A stretch of DNA of 64,000 nt, from positions 1-64,000 of the forward strand of contig SUYQ01000004.1 of assembly GCA_015060325.1 (NCBI GenBank), read 5' to 3'. The translations under genes were made by a program, and so were the position numbers. Shown here piece by piece: positions 24,186-32,875 of this stretch (position 1 is its first letter; each line of letters starts with the position of its first letter). The stretch comes from Bacteroidales bacterium (GTDB lineage Bacteria; Bacteroidota; Bacteroidia; Bacteroidales; UBA932). Below the pieces are notes generated by a model, which was not told the DNA's origin, searched no databases, and was given only the letters and a program-made list of their open reading frames with translations.

Positions 24186-25718
24186 ATGGGCCATAACGAT
24201 TCTCATAGAGGTGCACGCATCGCACGCAACACCCTGATGCTTTATGTCAGGATGCTTGTGCTGATGCTTGTCGGTCTGTATACTTCACGTGTCGTCCTTG
24301 AAGCCCTCGGTGAAACCGATTTCGGCGTATATAACGTAGTCGGAGGCGTAGTAGCTATGTTCACCATCATATCCGGAGCCTTGAATTCGGCGGTACAGCG
24401 TTTCATCACCTTCGAGATGGGAAAGACAGAGGGGGCCGATCTCAACAAGGTCTATTCTACCGCTGTCAACATCCAGCTTATCCTGGCTGCGATTATAGTC
24501 ATCCTGGCCGAACCCATAGGCATATGGTTCATAAACAACGAGATGACAATATCACCGGACCGCATCAAGGCCGCCGAGTGGGTCCTTCATTTTTCGCTGC
24601 TTGCCTTTGTGATCAATCTTATGAGCGTGCCTCAGATGGCCTCTATCACGGCCCATGAGAAGATGTCGGCCTATGCATGGATAGGCATACTTGACGGGCT
24701 TCTCAGGCTCGGAACAGCTCTTTTGATAATGCATTCGGGAGGGGAACGTCTCATACAATATTCCGTCCTGATGGCTGTCACAGTAATCATTGTCCGCGCA
24801 GCATACGGCATCTATTGCAGAAGGCATTTCGAAGAATGCAGGTATAGGCCAGTATTTGACCGCAAACTGACAGGGGAGATGTTTGCCTTTGCCGGGTGGA
24901 ACTTCGTAGGTGTCACTTCCGGGGTGCTGAGGGATCAGGGAGGAAACATATTGGTCAACCTGTTCTCCGGTCCGGCTGTCAATGCAGCCCGTGGCATGGC
25001 TGTCCAGCTCAATGGTGCGGTACAGGGATTTGTTACCAATTTCATGACGGCTGTCAATCCTCAGATCACCAAGTCATATGCCTCAGGAGATCATGGATAT
25101 ATGTTCTCTCTTGTGCGCAGGTCGTCAAGGATGTCATTCTATCTGCTGCTGATGATGGTAATTCCGCTTTTGCTCAATACTGATACGGTCCTCAGTCTCT
25201 GGCTTAAGGATGTGCCTGCCCACACAACGCTGTTCGTCCAGCTGTTCCTTATATTCGCCCTCAGCGAATCTCTTTCCAATCCTATGATCACCGCCATGCT
25301 GGCAACAGGAAGGATACGCAACTATCAGCTTGTGGTCGGAGGCATCCAGCTTCTGAACATACCTGTTTCATATTACCTCCTCAAGATGGGGGCTGCACCG
25401 GAGATAACAGTGGCCGTTGCGATCGCTTTATCGCAGGTGTGTCTGTTCGCCCGTCTTGTAATGCTGAACCGTGCCACAGGATTCCCTATATTCGGATTCA
25501 TTTCCAAGGTATACATAAAGTCTGTCCTTGTAGTCATGCCGCTGGCGATGTCAGTCCCTCTGATCTTTGACATGTACAAGCCTGCCGGCCTGTGGGGAAC
25601 TGTCGTGAGCGTTGCGGTATGTATCGTCTGGACTGCTCTGATCATTTATTTTGTCGGTACGGACCGTGAGGAAAAAGGGATGCTTAAAGGTCTGTTGACC
25701 AAAAGGAGGGAAGGATGA
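24186..25718 (+). CDS. Polysaccharide flippase (Wzx/MATE-like)
   Basis: A 510-residue membrane protein of the oligosaccharidyl-lipid flippase group, with about 12-14 hydrophobic segments. Typical stretches are VLEALGETDFGVYNVVGGVV, FITFEMGKTEGADLNKVYST and FTMAV-like loops in the middle. It would move lipid-linked glycan units across the inner membrane. It is the first gene of the locus and shares an ATGA overlap with the next gene. No polymerase or initiating transferase lies nearby, so the locus is a partial set. Confidence 0.88.
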   Translation: MGHNDSHRGARIARNTLMLYVRMLVLMLVGLYTSRVVLEALGETDFGVYNVVGGVVAMFTIISGALNSAVQRFITFEMGKTEGADLNKVYSTAVNIQLILAAIIVILAEPIGIWFINNEMTISPDRIKAAEWVLHFSLLAFVINLMSVPQMASITAHEKMSAYAWIGILDGLLRLGTALLIMHSGGERLIQYSVLMAVTVIIVRAAYGIYCRRHFEECRYRPVFDRKLTGEMFAFAGWNFVGVTSGVLRDQGGNILVNLFSGPAVNAARGMAVQLNGAVQGFVTNFMTAVNPQITKSYASGDHGYMFSLVRRSSRMSFYLLLMMVIPLLLNTDTVLSLWLKDVPAHTTLFVQLFLIFALSESLSNPMITAMLATGRIRNYQLVVGGIQLLNIPVSYYLLKMGAAPEITVAVAIALSQVCLFARLVMLNRATGFPIFGFISKVYIKSVLVVMPLAMSVPLIFDMYKPAGLWGTVVSVAVCIVWTALIIYFVGTDREEKGMLKGLLTKRREG

Positions 25719-26878
25719 TAAACATTTCAGATAAGTCAATGTGCAGCGGATGCACGGCATGCGTGAACATCTGTCCCGTGCAGTGTATCGTGATGCGTCG
25801 CGACCGCCAGGAGGGCTTCGACTATCCTGTAGCCAATCCTGACATCTGCATAGGTTGCGGCAGATGCGAAGCCGTATGTCCTGTCCTGAATCCTTTGGAA
25901 ACGGTAAAGCCGCTGAAGGCTTATGCTGTGAGATGCGATGAATATGTGGATGGTTCTTCTTCCGGGGGCGTTTTCCCGGCTTTGGCCAAGGAGGTCATTG
26001 ATGACGGAGGCGTTGTCTTCGGATCTGTCGTTGAAAGCGATATGAAGGTCGGTCATGCTGAGGCGGAAACCATGGCTGAGGTGGAGAAGATGCGTGGCTC
26101 GAAATACGTTCAGAGTGACTTGTATTCGGTATTTCAGGATATCCGGGCATATCTTGAGGACGGGCGTAAGGTCCTTTTTACCGGCACTCCATGTCAGGTG
26201 GCCGGGTTGAGAAGATATCTGGGAGGTCATGCTGACGGACTTTGGGCTGTCGATGTGGCATGCCATGGCGTGCCTTCTGCGGGATTGTGGGAAATGTACG
26301 TCAAGGCTTTGGAAAACCGTGTAGGAGGGAAAATGACTTCGGTGAACTTCCGGGACAAGTCAAAGGGATGGCGCAGGTACGTATTCAATACTTCATACGA
26401 TGTGGCCAAAGACTTGGCAGTCAGAGCTTCTGATGATCAGTATATGGCTCTTTTCATGCAGGATATGACTCTTCGTCCATCATGTTACACCTGTCGCTTC
26501 AGAAATGGCGGCAGTGGCAGCGATCTGACTCTTGCAGACCTTTGGAGTGTGGCGGAGACTGCTCCGGCAATGAACGATGACAAGGGCGTATCCGGAGTCC
26601 TGGTCAATACGCAGACAGGAGCGGAAATGCTCGGTCGGATCAGCGTCGGCGCATGTCTGGAACTGCCGCCGGATGCGGTAAAGAAGGCAAACGGAGGTTT
26701 TGCCCAGGCGGTTGCCGTCCCTGAAAGACGGGAAGAATTCTTTGCCGGTCTTGGCGTCGTCGGGGTGGATGTGTACGGACACATGTCGTCATATGTGAAA
26801 AGAAAACCGCTTTCCAAGCGTATGTGGCGCAGTCTGCGGTCGATGCTTTCATCAGTTAAAAGGAGGATGACCAGATGA
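25715..26878 (+). CDS. Ferredoxin-type protein of the F420H2 dehydrogenase/hydrogenase beta family
   Basis: A 387-residue protein. Two 4Fe-4S motifs lie at the N-terminus: CSGCTACVNICP and CIGCGRCEAVCP. The coenzyme F420 hydrogenase beta domain follows, with SSGGVFPALAKEVIDDGGVV, FTGTPCQVAGLRRYLG and CYTCRF near 255. In Bacteroidales these proteins are regularly coded next to polysaccharide pyruvyl transferases in glycan loci, as here; their reaction is unknown. ATGA overlaps join it to both neighbours, so stoichiometric co-expression with the pyruvyl transferase is likely. Confidence 0.88.
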   Translation: MINISDKSMCSGCTACVNICPVQCIVMRRDRQEGFDYPVANPDICIGCGRCEAVCPVLNPLETVKPLKAYAVRCDEYVDGSSSGGVFPALAKEVIDDGGVVFGSVVESDMKVGHAEAETMAEVEKMRGSKYVQSDLYSVFQDIRAYLEDGRKVLFTGTPCQVAGLRRYLGGHADGLWAVDVACHGVPSAGLWEMYVKALENRVGGKMTSVNFRDKSKGWRRYVFNTSYDVAKDLAVRASDDQYMALFMQDMTLRPSCYTCRFRNGGSGSDLTLADLWSVAETAPAMNDDKGVSGVLVNTQTGAEMLGRISVGACLELPPDAVKKANGGFAQAVAVPERREEFFAGLGVVGVDVYGHMSSYVKRKPLSKRMWRSLRSMLSSVKRRMTR

Positions 26879-28008
26879 GGATAGCTATAGTTACATTGCC
26901 CCTTCATACGAATTATGGTGGCCTGTTGCAGGCATATGCGCTTAAGTCGTGTCTTGAGGACCTTGGCCATGATGTCACAGTTCTGGACAGGGAAGACAAG
27001 ATGCCCGGACCTGGTGGATTGAAGGCTCCGCTGGTCTATGGCAACAGGATGCTGAAGCGTCTGCTGAAGGGAGATGGTGCCCCGGAAGTGTTCAGGGAAA
27101 AGAGGTTCAGAAAAGAACTTCCTGTAGTTGGAAGAAACACTTCGGCATTTGTCGACAGATACATTGCTCCTCGTCTGCTGAAGTCATTCAGGCAGGTCGG
27201 CAAAGATGAATATGATGCTTTTGTTGTCGGCAGCGACCAGGTATGGCGCCCGCGTTATTTCCCAGGAGTGGAGGATGCGTTTCTTGCCTTTGCCAATGGT
27301 TGGGATGTCAGGCGTATAGCATATGCCGCATCGTTTGGTACTGATGAGCTGGAATATGAATCTGAACAGCTTGAGAGATGTACGAAGCTGCTTGATAAGT
27401 TTGATGCGGTCTCTGTCCGTGAGGCCTCGGGTCTGCGGATGTGCAGCGAGTGGTTTGACTATGACAAGGCGGTGCATGTACTTGACCCTGTGATGCTTCT
27501 GGATGCAGACAGATACCGAAAAATAGCTTCCGGTTCAACCTCTCATGATGCGAAAGGTAAGGTGCTTACATATATATTGGACAAGAATCCGCAGAAACAG
27601 ACCGTGATAGATTTCATTTCACGTGTTTCAGGTATGGATGTGTGTGATGTTTCCGTAAGACCATACGACAGGGACCTGCCTTTGGAGGAGAGGGTGGTGC
27701 CGCCGGTCGGGCAATGGCTGTCGGGATTTGCTGATGCGGATTTTGTCGTGACTGATTCCTTCCATGGATGTGTGTTGTCCATCATGATGCACAAGAGATT
27801 CATTGCTGTCGGCAATTCAAGCCGCGGAATGGCCCGTCTGCAGTCGCTTATGGACATGTTCGGACTGGATATGAGGCTTGTCCATGGGATCGATCCTGAT
27901 GATGACGGCGAATTCTTCCTCACTGACCCCGATTGGGATCATGTAGATGCGGTTCTTACCGGAAGAAGAGAGGAATGTATTGATTTTTTGAAGAATAATC
28001 TAAAATAG
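26875..28008 (+). CDS. Polysaccharide pyruvyl transferase family protein
   Basis: A 377-residue protein with the PS_pyruv_trans pattern: start MRIAIVTLPLHTNYGGLLQA, AFVVGSDQVWRP near residue 115, and DFVVTDSFHGCVLSIMMHKR near 290. It would add a ketal-linked pyruvate to a sugar of the surface glycan, giving it negative charge. The overlap with the ferredoxin-type gene suggests they act together. The internal promoter of the glycosyltransferases lies across its stop codon. Confidence 0.88.
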   Translation: MRIAIVTLPLHTNYGGLLQAYALKSCLEDLGHDVTVLDREDKMPGPGGLKAPLVYGNRMLKRLLKGDGAPEVFREKRFRKELPVVGRNTSAFVDRYIAPRLLKSFRQVGKDEYDAFVVGSDQVWRPRYFPGVEDAFLAFANGWDVRRIAYAASFGTDELEYESEQLERCTKLLDKFDAVSVREASGLRMCSEWFDYDKAVHVLDPVMLLDADRYRKIASGSTSHDAKGKVLTYILDKNPQKQTVIDFISRVSGMDVCDVSVRPYDRDLPLEERVVPPVGQWLSGFADADFVVTDSFHGCVLSIMMHKRFIAVGNSSRGMARLQSLMDMFGLDMRLVHGIDPDDDGEFFLTDPDWDHVDAVLTGRREECIDFLKNNLK

Positions 28009-28019
28009 ACTTATATTTG
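27987..28019 (+). promoter_or_regulatory. Internal promoter for the two glycosyltransferases
   Basis: TTTG at 27987-27990 and TATATTTG at 28012-28019, spaced by 21 bases. It overlaps the end of the pyruvyl transferase gene and would allow glycosyltransferase expression apart from the first three genes. Confidence 0.8.
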
Positions 28020-28037
28020 CGGAATACTTGAAAGATA

Positions 28038-29063
28038 ATGGATAAGGTAAAGATAAGCATAATAGTTCCGGTTTATAATGCCGAAGAGTATCTTGATCGT
28101 TGCATCAACAGCATCCTGGATCAGGAGTTTCCGTCGTTTGAAGTTATCCTTGTTGATGATGGCAGCACAGATTCTTCTCCGTTGATATGTGACAGATACT
28201 CCGGAACAGATCCCCGATTCCTTACTCTCCACCAGAAGAACGCAGGTGTAAGTGCTGCTAGAAATGCAGGACTTAATCTTGCTCAGGGAGAGTATGTTAT
28301 GTTCCTTGATTCTGATGACGCACTTCTTCCATATGCAATGCATGACATGATAAAAAGCATGACCGATGAGGATGTTGTCATCGGGGGCTATGGAATATTT
28401 GTCGAAAATGTTCCGAAGAAGGAGGTAAAACCGGAAGCAACCAAGTCTTATAAAGGAAATGATTATCCTCGTTTCTTCCAGGAGAACATAAGACGCAATT
28501 GTGAATTGCTTGATTCTCCTTGGGCCAAGCTGTTCAAGAGAAAGGTTGTAGGATCTACACGTTTCCATGAAGATCTGAATTATGCAGAGGATAAGCTTTT
28601 TGTATTTGAGATTCTTTCCAGATGCTCTTCAGTGATGACGGTATCTGCGGCAACATACGGGTATTATCTCAGAGCGGAATCACTTGGCAGTGACATATCG
28701 TCCGATGCTCATTTCGTCAAGCTCAGAGCATTCCTTCCGAGATATGCTGTACTTATTTCGACACTATGTCAGAGATTTCCGTCTGTCTCGAAGGTCCAGG
28801 GACTTTATCACAATGACCTGGTGGGAAGATACATATGCCGTATGCTGAACGGATTTGCAACGCGTGAGTCGGAGCATCTTAACGAGGAGTTCCTTTCGTG
28901 GATATATGGCATGATGGACGAAGATAAGAAATTGGGAGTATTCTCGTTGCGTGTCGGCCAGGTTCCTAATATCATATTGTATAAGAGGGGAAAATTAGAT
29001 TTTTCTATCCGTATGTATCGCTTCTCTGTCAAGGCTTCACGTTTCTTCTCTCGGAGTAAATGA
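28038..29063 (+). CDS. Family 2 glycosyltransferase
   Basis: A 341-residue GT-A enzyme. The nucleotide-sugar domain shows ISIIVPVYNAEEYLDRCINS, VDDGSTDSSPLICDRY and the metal-binding LDSDDA near residue 95. The C-terminal half is basic and helical, without membrane segments. Its own promoter lies just upstream, and its stop overlaps the next gene by ATGA. The sugar transferred is unknown. Confidence 0.9.
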   Translation: MDKVKISIIVPVYNAEEYLDRCINSILDQEFPSFEVILVDDGSTDSSPLICDRYSGTDPRFLTLHQKNAGVSAARNAGLNLAQGEYVMFLDSDDALLPYAMHDMIKSMTDEDVVIGGYGIFVENVPKKEVKPEATKSYKGNDYPRFFQENIRRNCELLDSPWAKLFKRKVVGSTRFHEDLNYAEDKLFVFEILSRCSSVMTVSAATYGYYLRAESLGSDISSDAHFVKLRAFLPRYAVLISTLCQRFPSVSKVQGLYHNDLVGRYICRMLNGFATRESEHLNEEFLSWIYGMMDEDKKLGVFSLRVGQVPNIILYKRGKLDFSIRMYRFSVKASRFFSRSK

Positions 29064-30235
29064 GTCGGATAGCAGTCATATTCGAAAGCAGTCCCTTTGA
29101 CAGAAAGGGACTTTTCAATGCTGTACATAACCGTATCAAAGGCCTTGTTGCCAGCGGGGAGTGCTGGGTGGATGCCTACTGCATCCATAGCCGTGACAAT
29201 GCGTTCACGCGCAGCATACGTCATACCCCGAAGACCCCGTCGGTTGACAGTGTCCGGATAGATGGCATTACCTACCGTCTGCTTTGGTACAGATTCTCGG
29301 TGCTGGACAGCATCTTATATGACAGAATGCATCGCAGACCGTTTTTTTTCAAGAGTTTCATCAACAGGGCTGTACAATATCTTGAGGGATATGATGTCCT
29401 CATCGCTCATTCCTTTACAGGTGGATTGATAGCTCGTGAGGCATCAGTAAGATTCGGGACTCCATATTTCGTCACATGGCATGGATCGGACGTCCATTCG
29501 CATCCCAGGAAGAATCCTCTTCAACGTGAAGAAACCCGCCGTATAATGGCAGGAGCCAGGTGCAATATCTTCGTAAGTGAAGCTCTGTTAAAGTCTTCGG
29601 ACGACCTGCTGGATGGGCTTGAAGTACGTCGTGAGGTGCTGTATAATGGCGTGTCTGAGGATTTTGTCAGGTTTGACGATGCCAAAAGGAACGAACTGAG
29701 AAGGTTCAACAGCGTCGCTCCCGATACCATGGTAGTGGCTTTTGTAGGCAATCTTTCGGCCGTCAAGAATGTGCGTGTGCTTGCCCGTATCTTCAGAGAG
29801 GTGTCTATGCGCTATTATGGCAAGCTGAAGTTCTGGATCATAGGTGACGGGAAGCTTGCTTCCGCTGTCGGGAGAGATATGATTGCGTCCGGGATTGATG
29901 ATATGGTCCGCATGTTTGGAAATGTTCCTTCCGATGATATGCCGGCTGTGATGAACTGCATTGACGTACTGGTGCTTCCAAGTCTCAACGAAGGTCTTCC
30001 GCTTGTATGTCTCGAGGCGCTGAAGTGCGGGGCAAACGTTGTCGGATCCCGCGTCGGAGGTATTCCGGAAATCATAGGCGAAGCCAACACCGTGCCTCTT
30101 GGAGACGGTTTTGTCGAAGCGATGGCAGACAGGATTGTGCAGATGCTTTCTGGTAATGTCGTCCAGAAAGTACCTTCCCAGATGTCATGGGCAAAGGCTA
30201 CCGAAAGGGAACTGGAGCTTATTTCAGGCGAGTGA
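29060..30235 (+). CDS. Family 4-type glycosyltransferase
   Basis: A 391-residue GT-B enzyme. The N-terminal domain has VLIAHSFTGGLIAREASVRF and WHGSDVHSHP. The C-terminal domain has FVGNLSAVKNVRVLARIF, FWIIGDG and the EX7E region LPSLNEGLPLVCLEALKCG. It should extend the lipid-linked glycan in the cytoplasm. It is the last gene of the locus; its 3' end overlaps the convergent pseudouridine synthase by 17 bp. Confidence 0.9.
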   Translation: MSRIAVIFESSPFDRKGLFNAVHNRIKGLVASGECWVDAYCIHSRDNAFTRSIRHTPKTPSVDSVRIDGITYRLLWYRFSVLDSILYDRMHRRPFFFKSFINRAVQYLEGYDVLIAHSFTGGLIAREASVRFGTPYFVTWHGSDVHSHPRKNPLQREETRRIMAGARCNIFVSEALLKSSDDLLDGLEVRREVLYNGVSEDFVRFDDAKRNELRRFNSVAPDTMVVAFVGNLSAVKNVRVLARIFREVSMRYYGKLKFWIIGDGKLASAVGRDMIASGIDDMVRMFGNVPSDDMPAVMNCIDVLVLPSLNEGLPLVCLEALKCGANVVGSRVGGIPEIIGEANTVPLGDGFVEAMADRIVQMLSGNVVQKVPSQMSWAKATERELELISGE

Positions 30236-30911
30236 AAGGGCGCGGAAGCCGGGAGCTGAACTTCAAGGTCTTGCCGGTCCAAGGATGGATGAAGGTAAGA
30301 GTGTGTGAATGAAGCGCCAGTCTTCCGATAGGGTTTGTCTGCGCACCGTATTTTCGGTCTCCTGCAATAGGGTGGCCGATCCACTGCGAATGGACGCGTA
30401 TCTGGTTCTTTCGTCCGGTCTCGAGTTCGAATTCAACCTCTGTATATGGCTCGCCCTCAATCGTTCCCTGCTTTATCCTGCGGCAGTGGGTAGATGCGTA
30501 ATGCCAGTCCTTCTGCGGCGGTTTTTCGGGATTGTCGCCACGCCTCAAGGCGTAGCAATGGACTTTCATTGACTTCGGATGTTCATATACCCATGTCTCT
30601 ATCCAGCCTTCCTCGTCGTCGATATGGCCCTCGAGAATTGCCGTGTACTTCCTTTCAAGCACGGCTTCATACCAGTTTTCCTGGAGCGAAAGCTTGGTTT
30701 CGTGATCCTTTGCGAATACGACTAGTCCTGACGTGTCCCTGTCAAGTCTGTGCACGATGAACAGCTCTCCGAAATGCTCTTTCAGGATGGAGTATGCCGT
30801 AATCTCTTTTTCCTGTCCTCTTCCTGTAGACATGGTGAGGAGCCCGGCCGGTTTTTCTACTACCACCAGCCATTTGTCTTCGTAAACAAGTTTGAGTTCT
30901 CTGCTGTTCAT
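30219..30911 (-). CDS. RluA-family RNA pseudouridine synthase
   Basis: A 230-residue protein. The ATG at 30911 (MNSRELKLVYEDKWLVVVEK) is used; the longer frame starts at a TTG. The catalytic motif is HRLDRDTSGLVVFAK with its Asp, followed by RKYTAILEGHI and the GRKNQIRVHSQWIGHPIAGD segment. It has no S4 domain. It is likely a tRNA or 23S rRNA modifier, but which site is not evident. Confidence 0.92.
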   Translation of the reverse strand: MNSRELKLVYEDKWLVVVEKPAGLLTMSTGRGQEKEITAYSILKEHFGELFIVHRLDRDTSGLVVFAKDHETKLSLQENWYEAVLERKYTAILEGHIDDEEGWIETWVYEHPKSMKVHCYALRRGDNPEKPPQKDWHYASTHCRRIKQGTIEGEPYTEVEFELETGRKNQIRVHSQWIGHPIAGDRKYGAQTNPIGRLALHSHTLTFIHPWTGKTLKFSSRLPRPFTRLK

Positions 30912-30930
30912 CTGCAATGGATTTTCGCTG

Positions 30931-30960
30931 CAAAAGTACTAATAATTTTGATTATATTTG
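30931..30960. promoter_or_regulatory. Divergent -7 elements between the pseudouridine synthase and HsdR-N genes
   Basis: TACTTTTG on the minus strand (30938-30931) and TATATTTG on the plus strand (30953-30960), 14 bases apart. Neither has a good -33 match. The plus start would fall close to the ATG at 30969. Confidence 0.6.
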
Positions 30961-30968
30961 CAGGATAT

Positions 30969-31379
30969 ATGACAGACAGGCAGACCATATGGGATCCTCT
31001 CAGGAAACGGGAGGTGGCGCTCACTCCTGAGGAGCAGGTGCGCCAATGGTGCATAGGGGTGCTTCACCGTAGCATGGAAGTGCCGATGCACATGATGATG
31101 AGCGAGGCTGGTATCAAGCTGGGACAGAAGCAGTTCCGTGCCGATATTCTGGTCTATGACCGTCAGGCGCGACCGCTGATGGTCGTAGAGTGCAAGAGAC
31201 CGGAAGTGGAGCTGACGCAGGATGTCCTTGACCAGGCGATCCGATACAATATGGTCCTGAATGTCAGATATATGATCATTACGAACGGTACCAGGACCTG
31301 CATCTGCCGCAAGGACGGAGATACATACAGGTTCATCGACAGGGTGCCAAAATACAACGATATATGTCAGCAACAATAA
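30969..31379 (+). CDS. Stand-alone HsdR N-terminal-type nuclease-fold protein
   Basis: A 136-residue protein starting MTDRQTIWDPLRKREVALTP. It matches the HSDR_N_2 domain, with a PD-(D/E)XK core: FRADILVYD followed by LMVVECKRPEVELTQ, giving the D..ExK residues. There is no helicase or other restriction subunit in the window, so it is not part of a type I system here. Its last 16 bases overlap cca. Stand-alone copies of this family are widespread in Bacteroidota; their role is unknown to me. Confidence 0.85.
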   Translation: MTDRQTIWDPLRKREVALTPEEQVRQWCIGVLHRSMEVPMHMMMSEAGIKLGQKQFRADILVYDRQARPLMVVECKRPEVELTQDVLDQAIRYNMVLNVRYMIITNGTRTCICRKDGDTYRFIDRVPKYNDICQQQ

Positions 31380-32875
31380 CACAAGGCTTTCTTGATCATG
31401 AGGTGTTCCGCATCGTGTCGGAGGTGGCGGCCGAGAAGGGCGTACGTGCCTTTGTAATAGGAGGTTATGTCCGGGATTGTTTTCTTGGAAGGGACAGCAA
31501 GGACATCGATATAGTTGTCGAGGGAAGCGGAATAGAACTGGCCGAGGCGGTGGGTGCGAAGGTGCACAGCAATGTGTCTGTGTTCAAGAATTTCGGTACG
31601 GCCATGCTGCGTTTCAAGGGTATCGAAGTGGAGTTCGTGGGAGCGCGCAAGGAGTCGTACCGCAGGGATTCTCGAAAGCCTATAGTCGAGGACGGCACGC
31701 TCGAAGACGATCAGCTCAGGAGGGACTTCACCATCAATGCGATGGCATTCAGTCTGCAGAAAGAGGATTTTGGTGCTCTCGTGGATCCTTTCGGCGGTAT
31801 CCGGGATCTTGCGGCAGGAATAATCCGTACTCCTCTTGATCCGGATACTACGTACAGCGACGATCCTTTGAGAATGGTCCGTGCGATCAGATTCGCTACC
31901 AAGCTGACTACTCCCGATCAGACTTTCACGATAGTCCCCGAGTCCTTGGAATCCATCCGCAGGAACAGCCGGAGGATGGAGATTCTTTCCAAGGAACGTA
32001 TAGTCGAGGAACTGAACAAGATACTCGTTACTCCGAAGCCGTCTATAGGGTTCCGCCTGTTGGACGAGACAGGACTCATGGACTGGATACTTCCTCAGCT
32101 GTCCAAGCTGAAAGGAGTGGAAACCGTTGAGGGAAAAGGTCATAAGGAGAATTTTTCGCATACTCTTGAGGTGCTGGACAATGTTGCCGCACTGGAGATG
32201 GAGGCGATTGCCGAGGGCTGTCTGAAGGACTATGTTTTCGAGGATGGGGAAGAGGTGGAGAAGGTACGCACTGAGCCGAATGTATGGCTGCGTTGGGCTG
32301 CTCTTCTTCATGATATCGCCAAGCCTTCGACAAAGAGATATGATCCGACGCTTGGATGGACCTTCCATGGCCATGAGGTGGTAGGGGCAAGGTGGATCCC
32401 GAAGATATTCCAAGGTCTTAAGATGCCTCTGAACGAGAAGATGAAGTATGTGCAGAAACTGGTCAATCTGCACCTCCGACCGATTGCCCTTGTTACTGAG
32501 GAGGTTACGGATTCGGCAGTGCGTCGTCTTCTCTTCGACGCAGGCAATGATATCGATGACCTGATGCTCCTTTGTCATGCGGACATCACTTCCAAGAATC
32601 CGCGTAAGGTAGCCCGTCTTCATGCCAATTTCGAGCTGGTGAAGACCAAGCTTGCAGAGGTCGAGGCAAAGGATGCCATCCGTAATTTCAAGAACCCTAT
32701 CACTGGAGACTACGTCATGGAACTTTTCGGCATCGAGCCGTGCAATATCATCGGTCAGCTCAAGGAGCAGGTCAAGAATGCTATCCTTGACGGCGTGATA
32801 GAGAATTCCTTTGAGGCTGCCGATGCGTTCATGCGTGAGCGGGCCGCAGAGATGGGTCTTCATCCTGTAAGATGA
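31364..32875 (+). CDS. cca: CCA tRNA nucleotidyltransferase with HD domain
   Basis: Adds or repairs the 3' CCA of tRNA. The 503-residue protein has the class II nucleotidyltransferase head: FVIGGYVRDCFLGRDSKDID with its DxD, then RRDFTINAMAF and DDPLRMVRAIRFATKL. An HD phosphohydrolase-type domain follows (LLHDIAKPSTKRY, FHGHEVVGARW). The start overlaps the HsdR-N gene by 16 bp and the stop overlaps xer by 4 bp, so all three are translationally coupled. Whether it adds the full CCA or only part is not visible. Confidence 0.94.
   Translation: MSATITQGFLDHEVFRIVSEVAAEKGVRAFVIGGYVRDCFLGRDSKDIDIVVEGSGIELAEAVGAKVHSNVSVFKNFGTAMLRFKGIEVEFVGARKESYRRDSRKPIVEDGTLEDDQLRRDFTINAMAFSLQKEDFGALVDPFGGIRDLAAGIIRTPLDPDTTYSDDPLRMVRAIRFATKLTTPDQTFTIVPESLESIRRNSRRMEILSKERIVEELNKILVTPKPSIGFRLLDETGLMDWILPQLSKLKGVETVEGKGHKENFSHTLEVLDNVAALEMEAIAEGCLKDYVFEDGEEVEKVRTEPNVWLRWAALLHDIAKPSTKRYDPTLGWTFHGHEVVGARWIPKIFQGLKMPLNEKMKYVQKLVNLHLRPIALVTEEVTDSAVRRLLFDAGNDIDDLMLLCHADITSKNPRKVARLHANFELVKTKLAEVEAKDAIRNFKNPITGDYVMELFGIEPCNIIGQLKEQVKNAILDGVIENSFEAADAFMRERAAEMGLHPVR

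Noticed and set aside
30969..31379. Type I restriction-modification system
   Set aside because: Only the N-terminal domain is present; no HsdM, HsdS or helicase part lies nearby.
31367..32863. A 498-codon open frame on the minus strand
   Set aside because: It lies wholly antisense to cca, whose motifs are intact. Its composition is that of a shadow frame.
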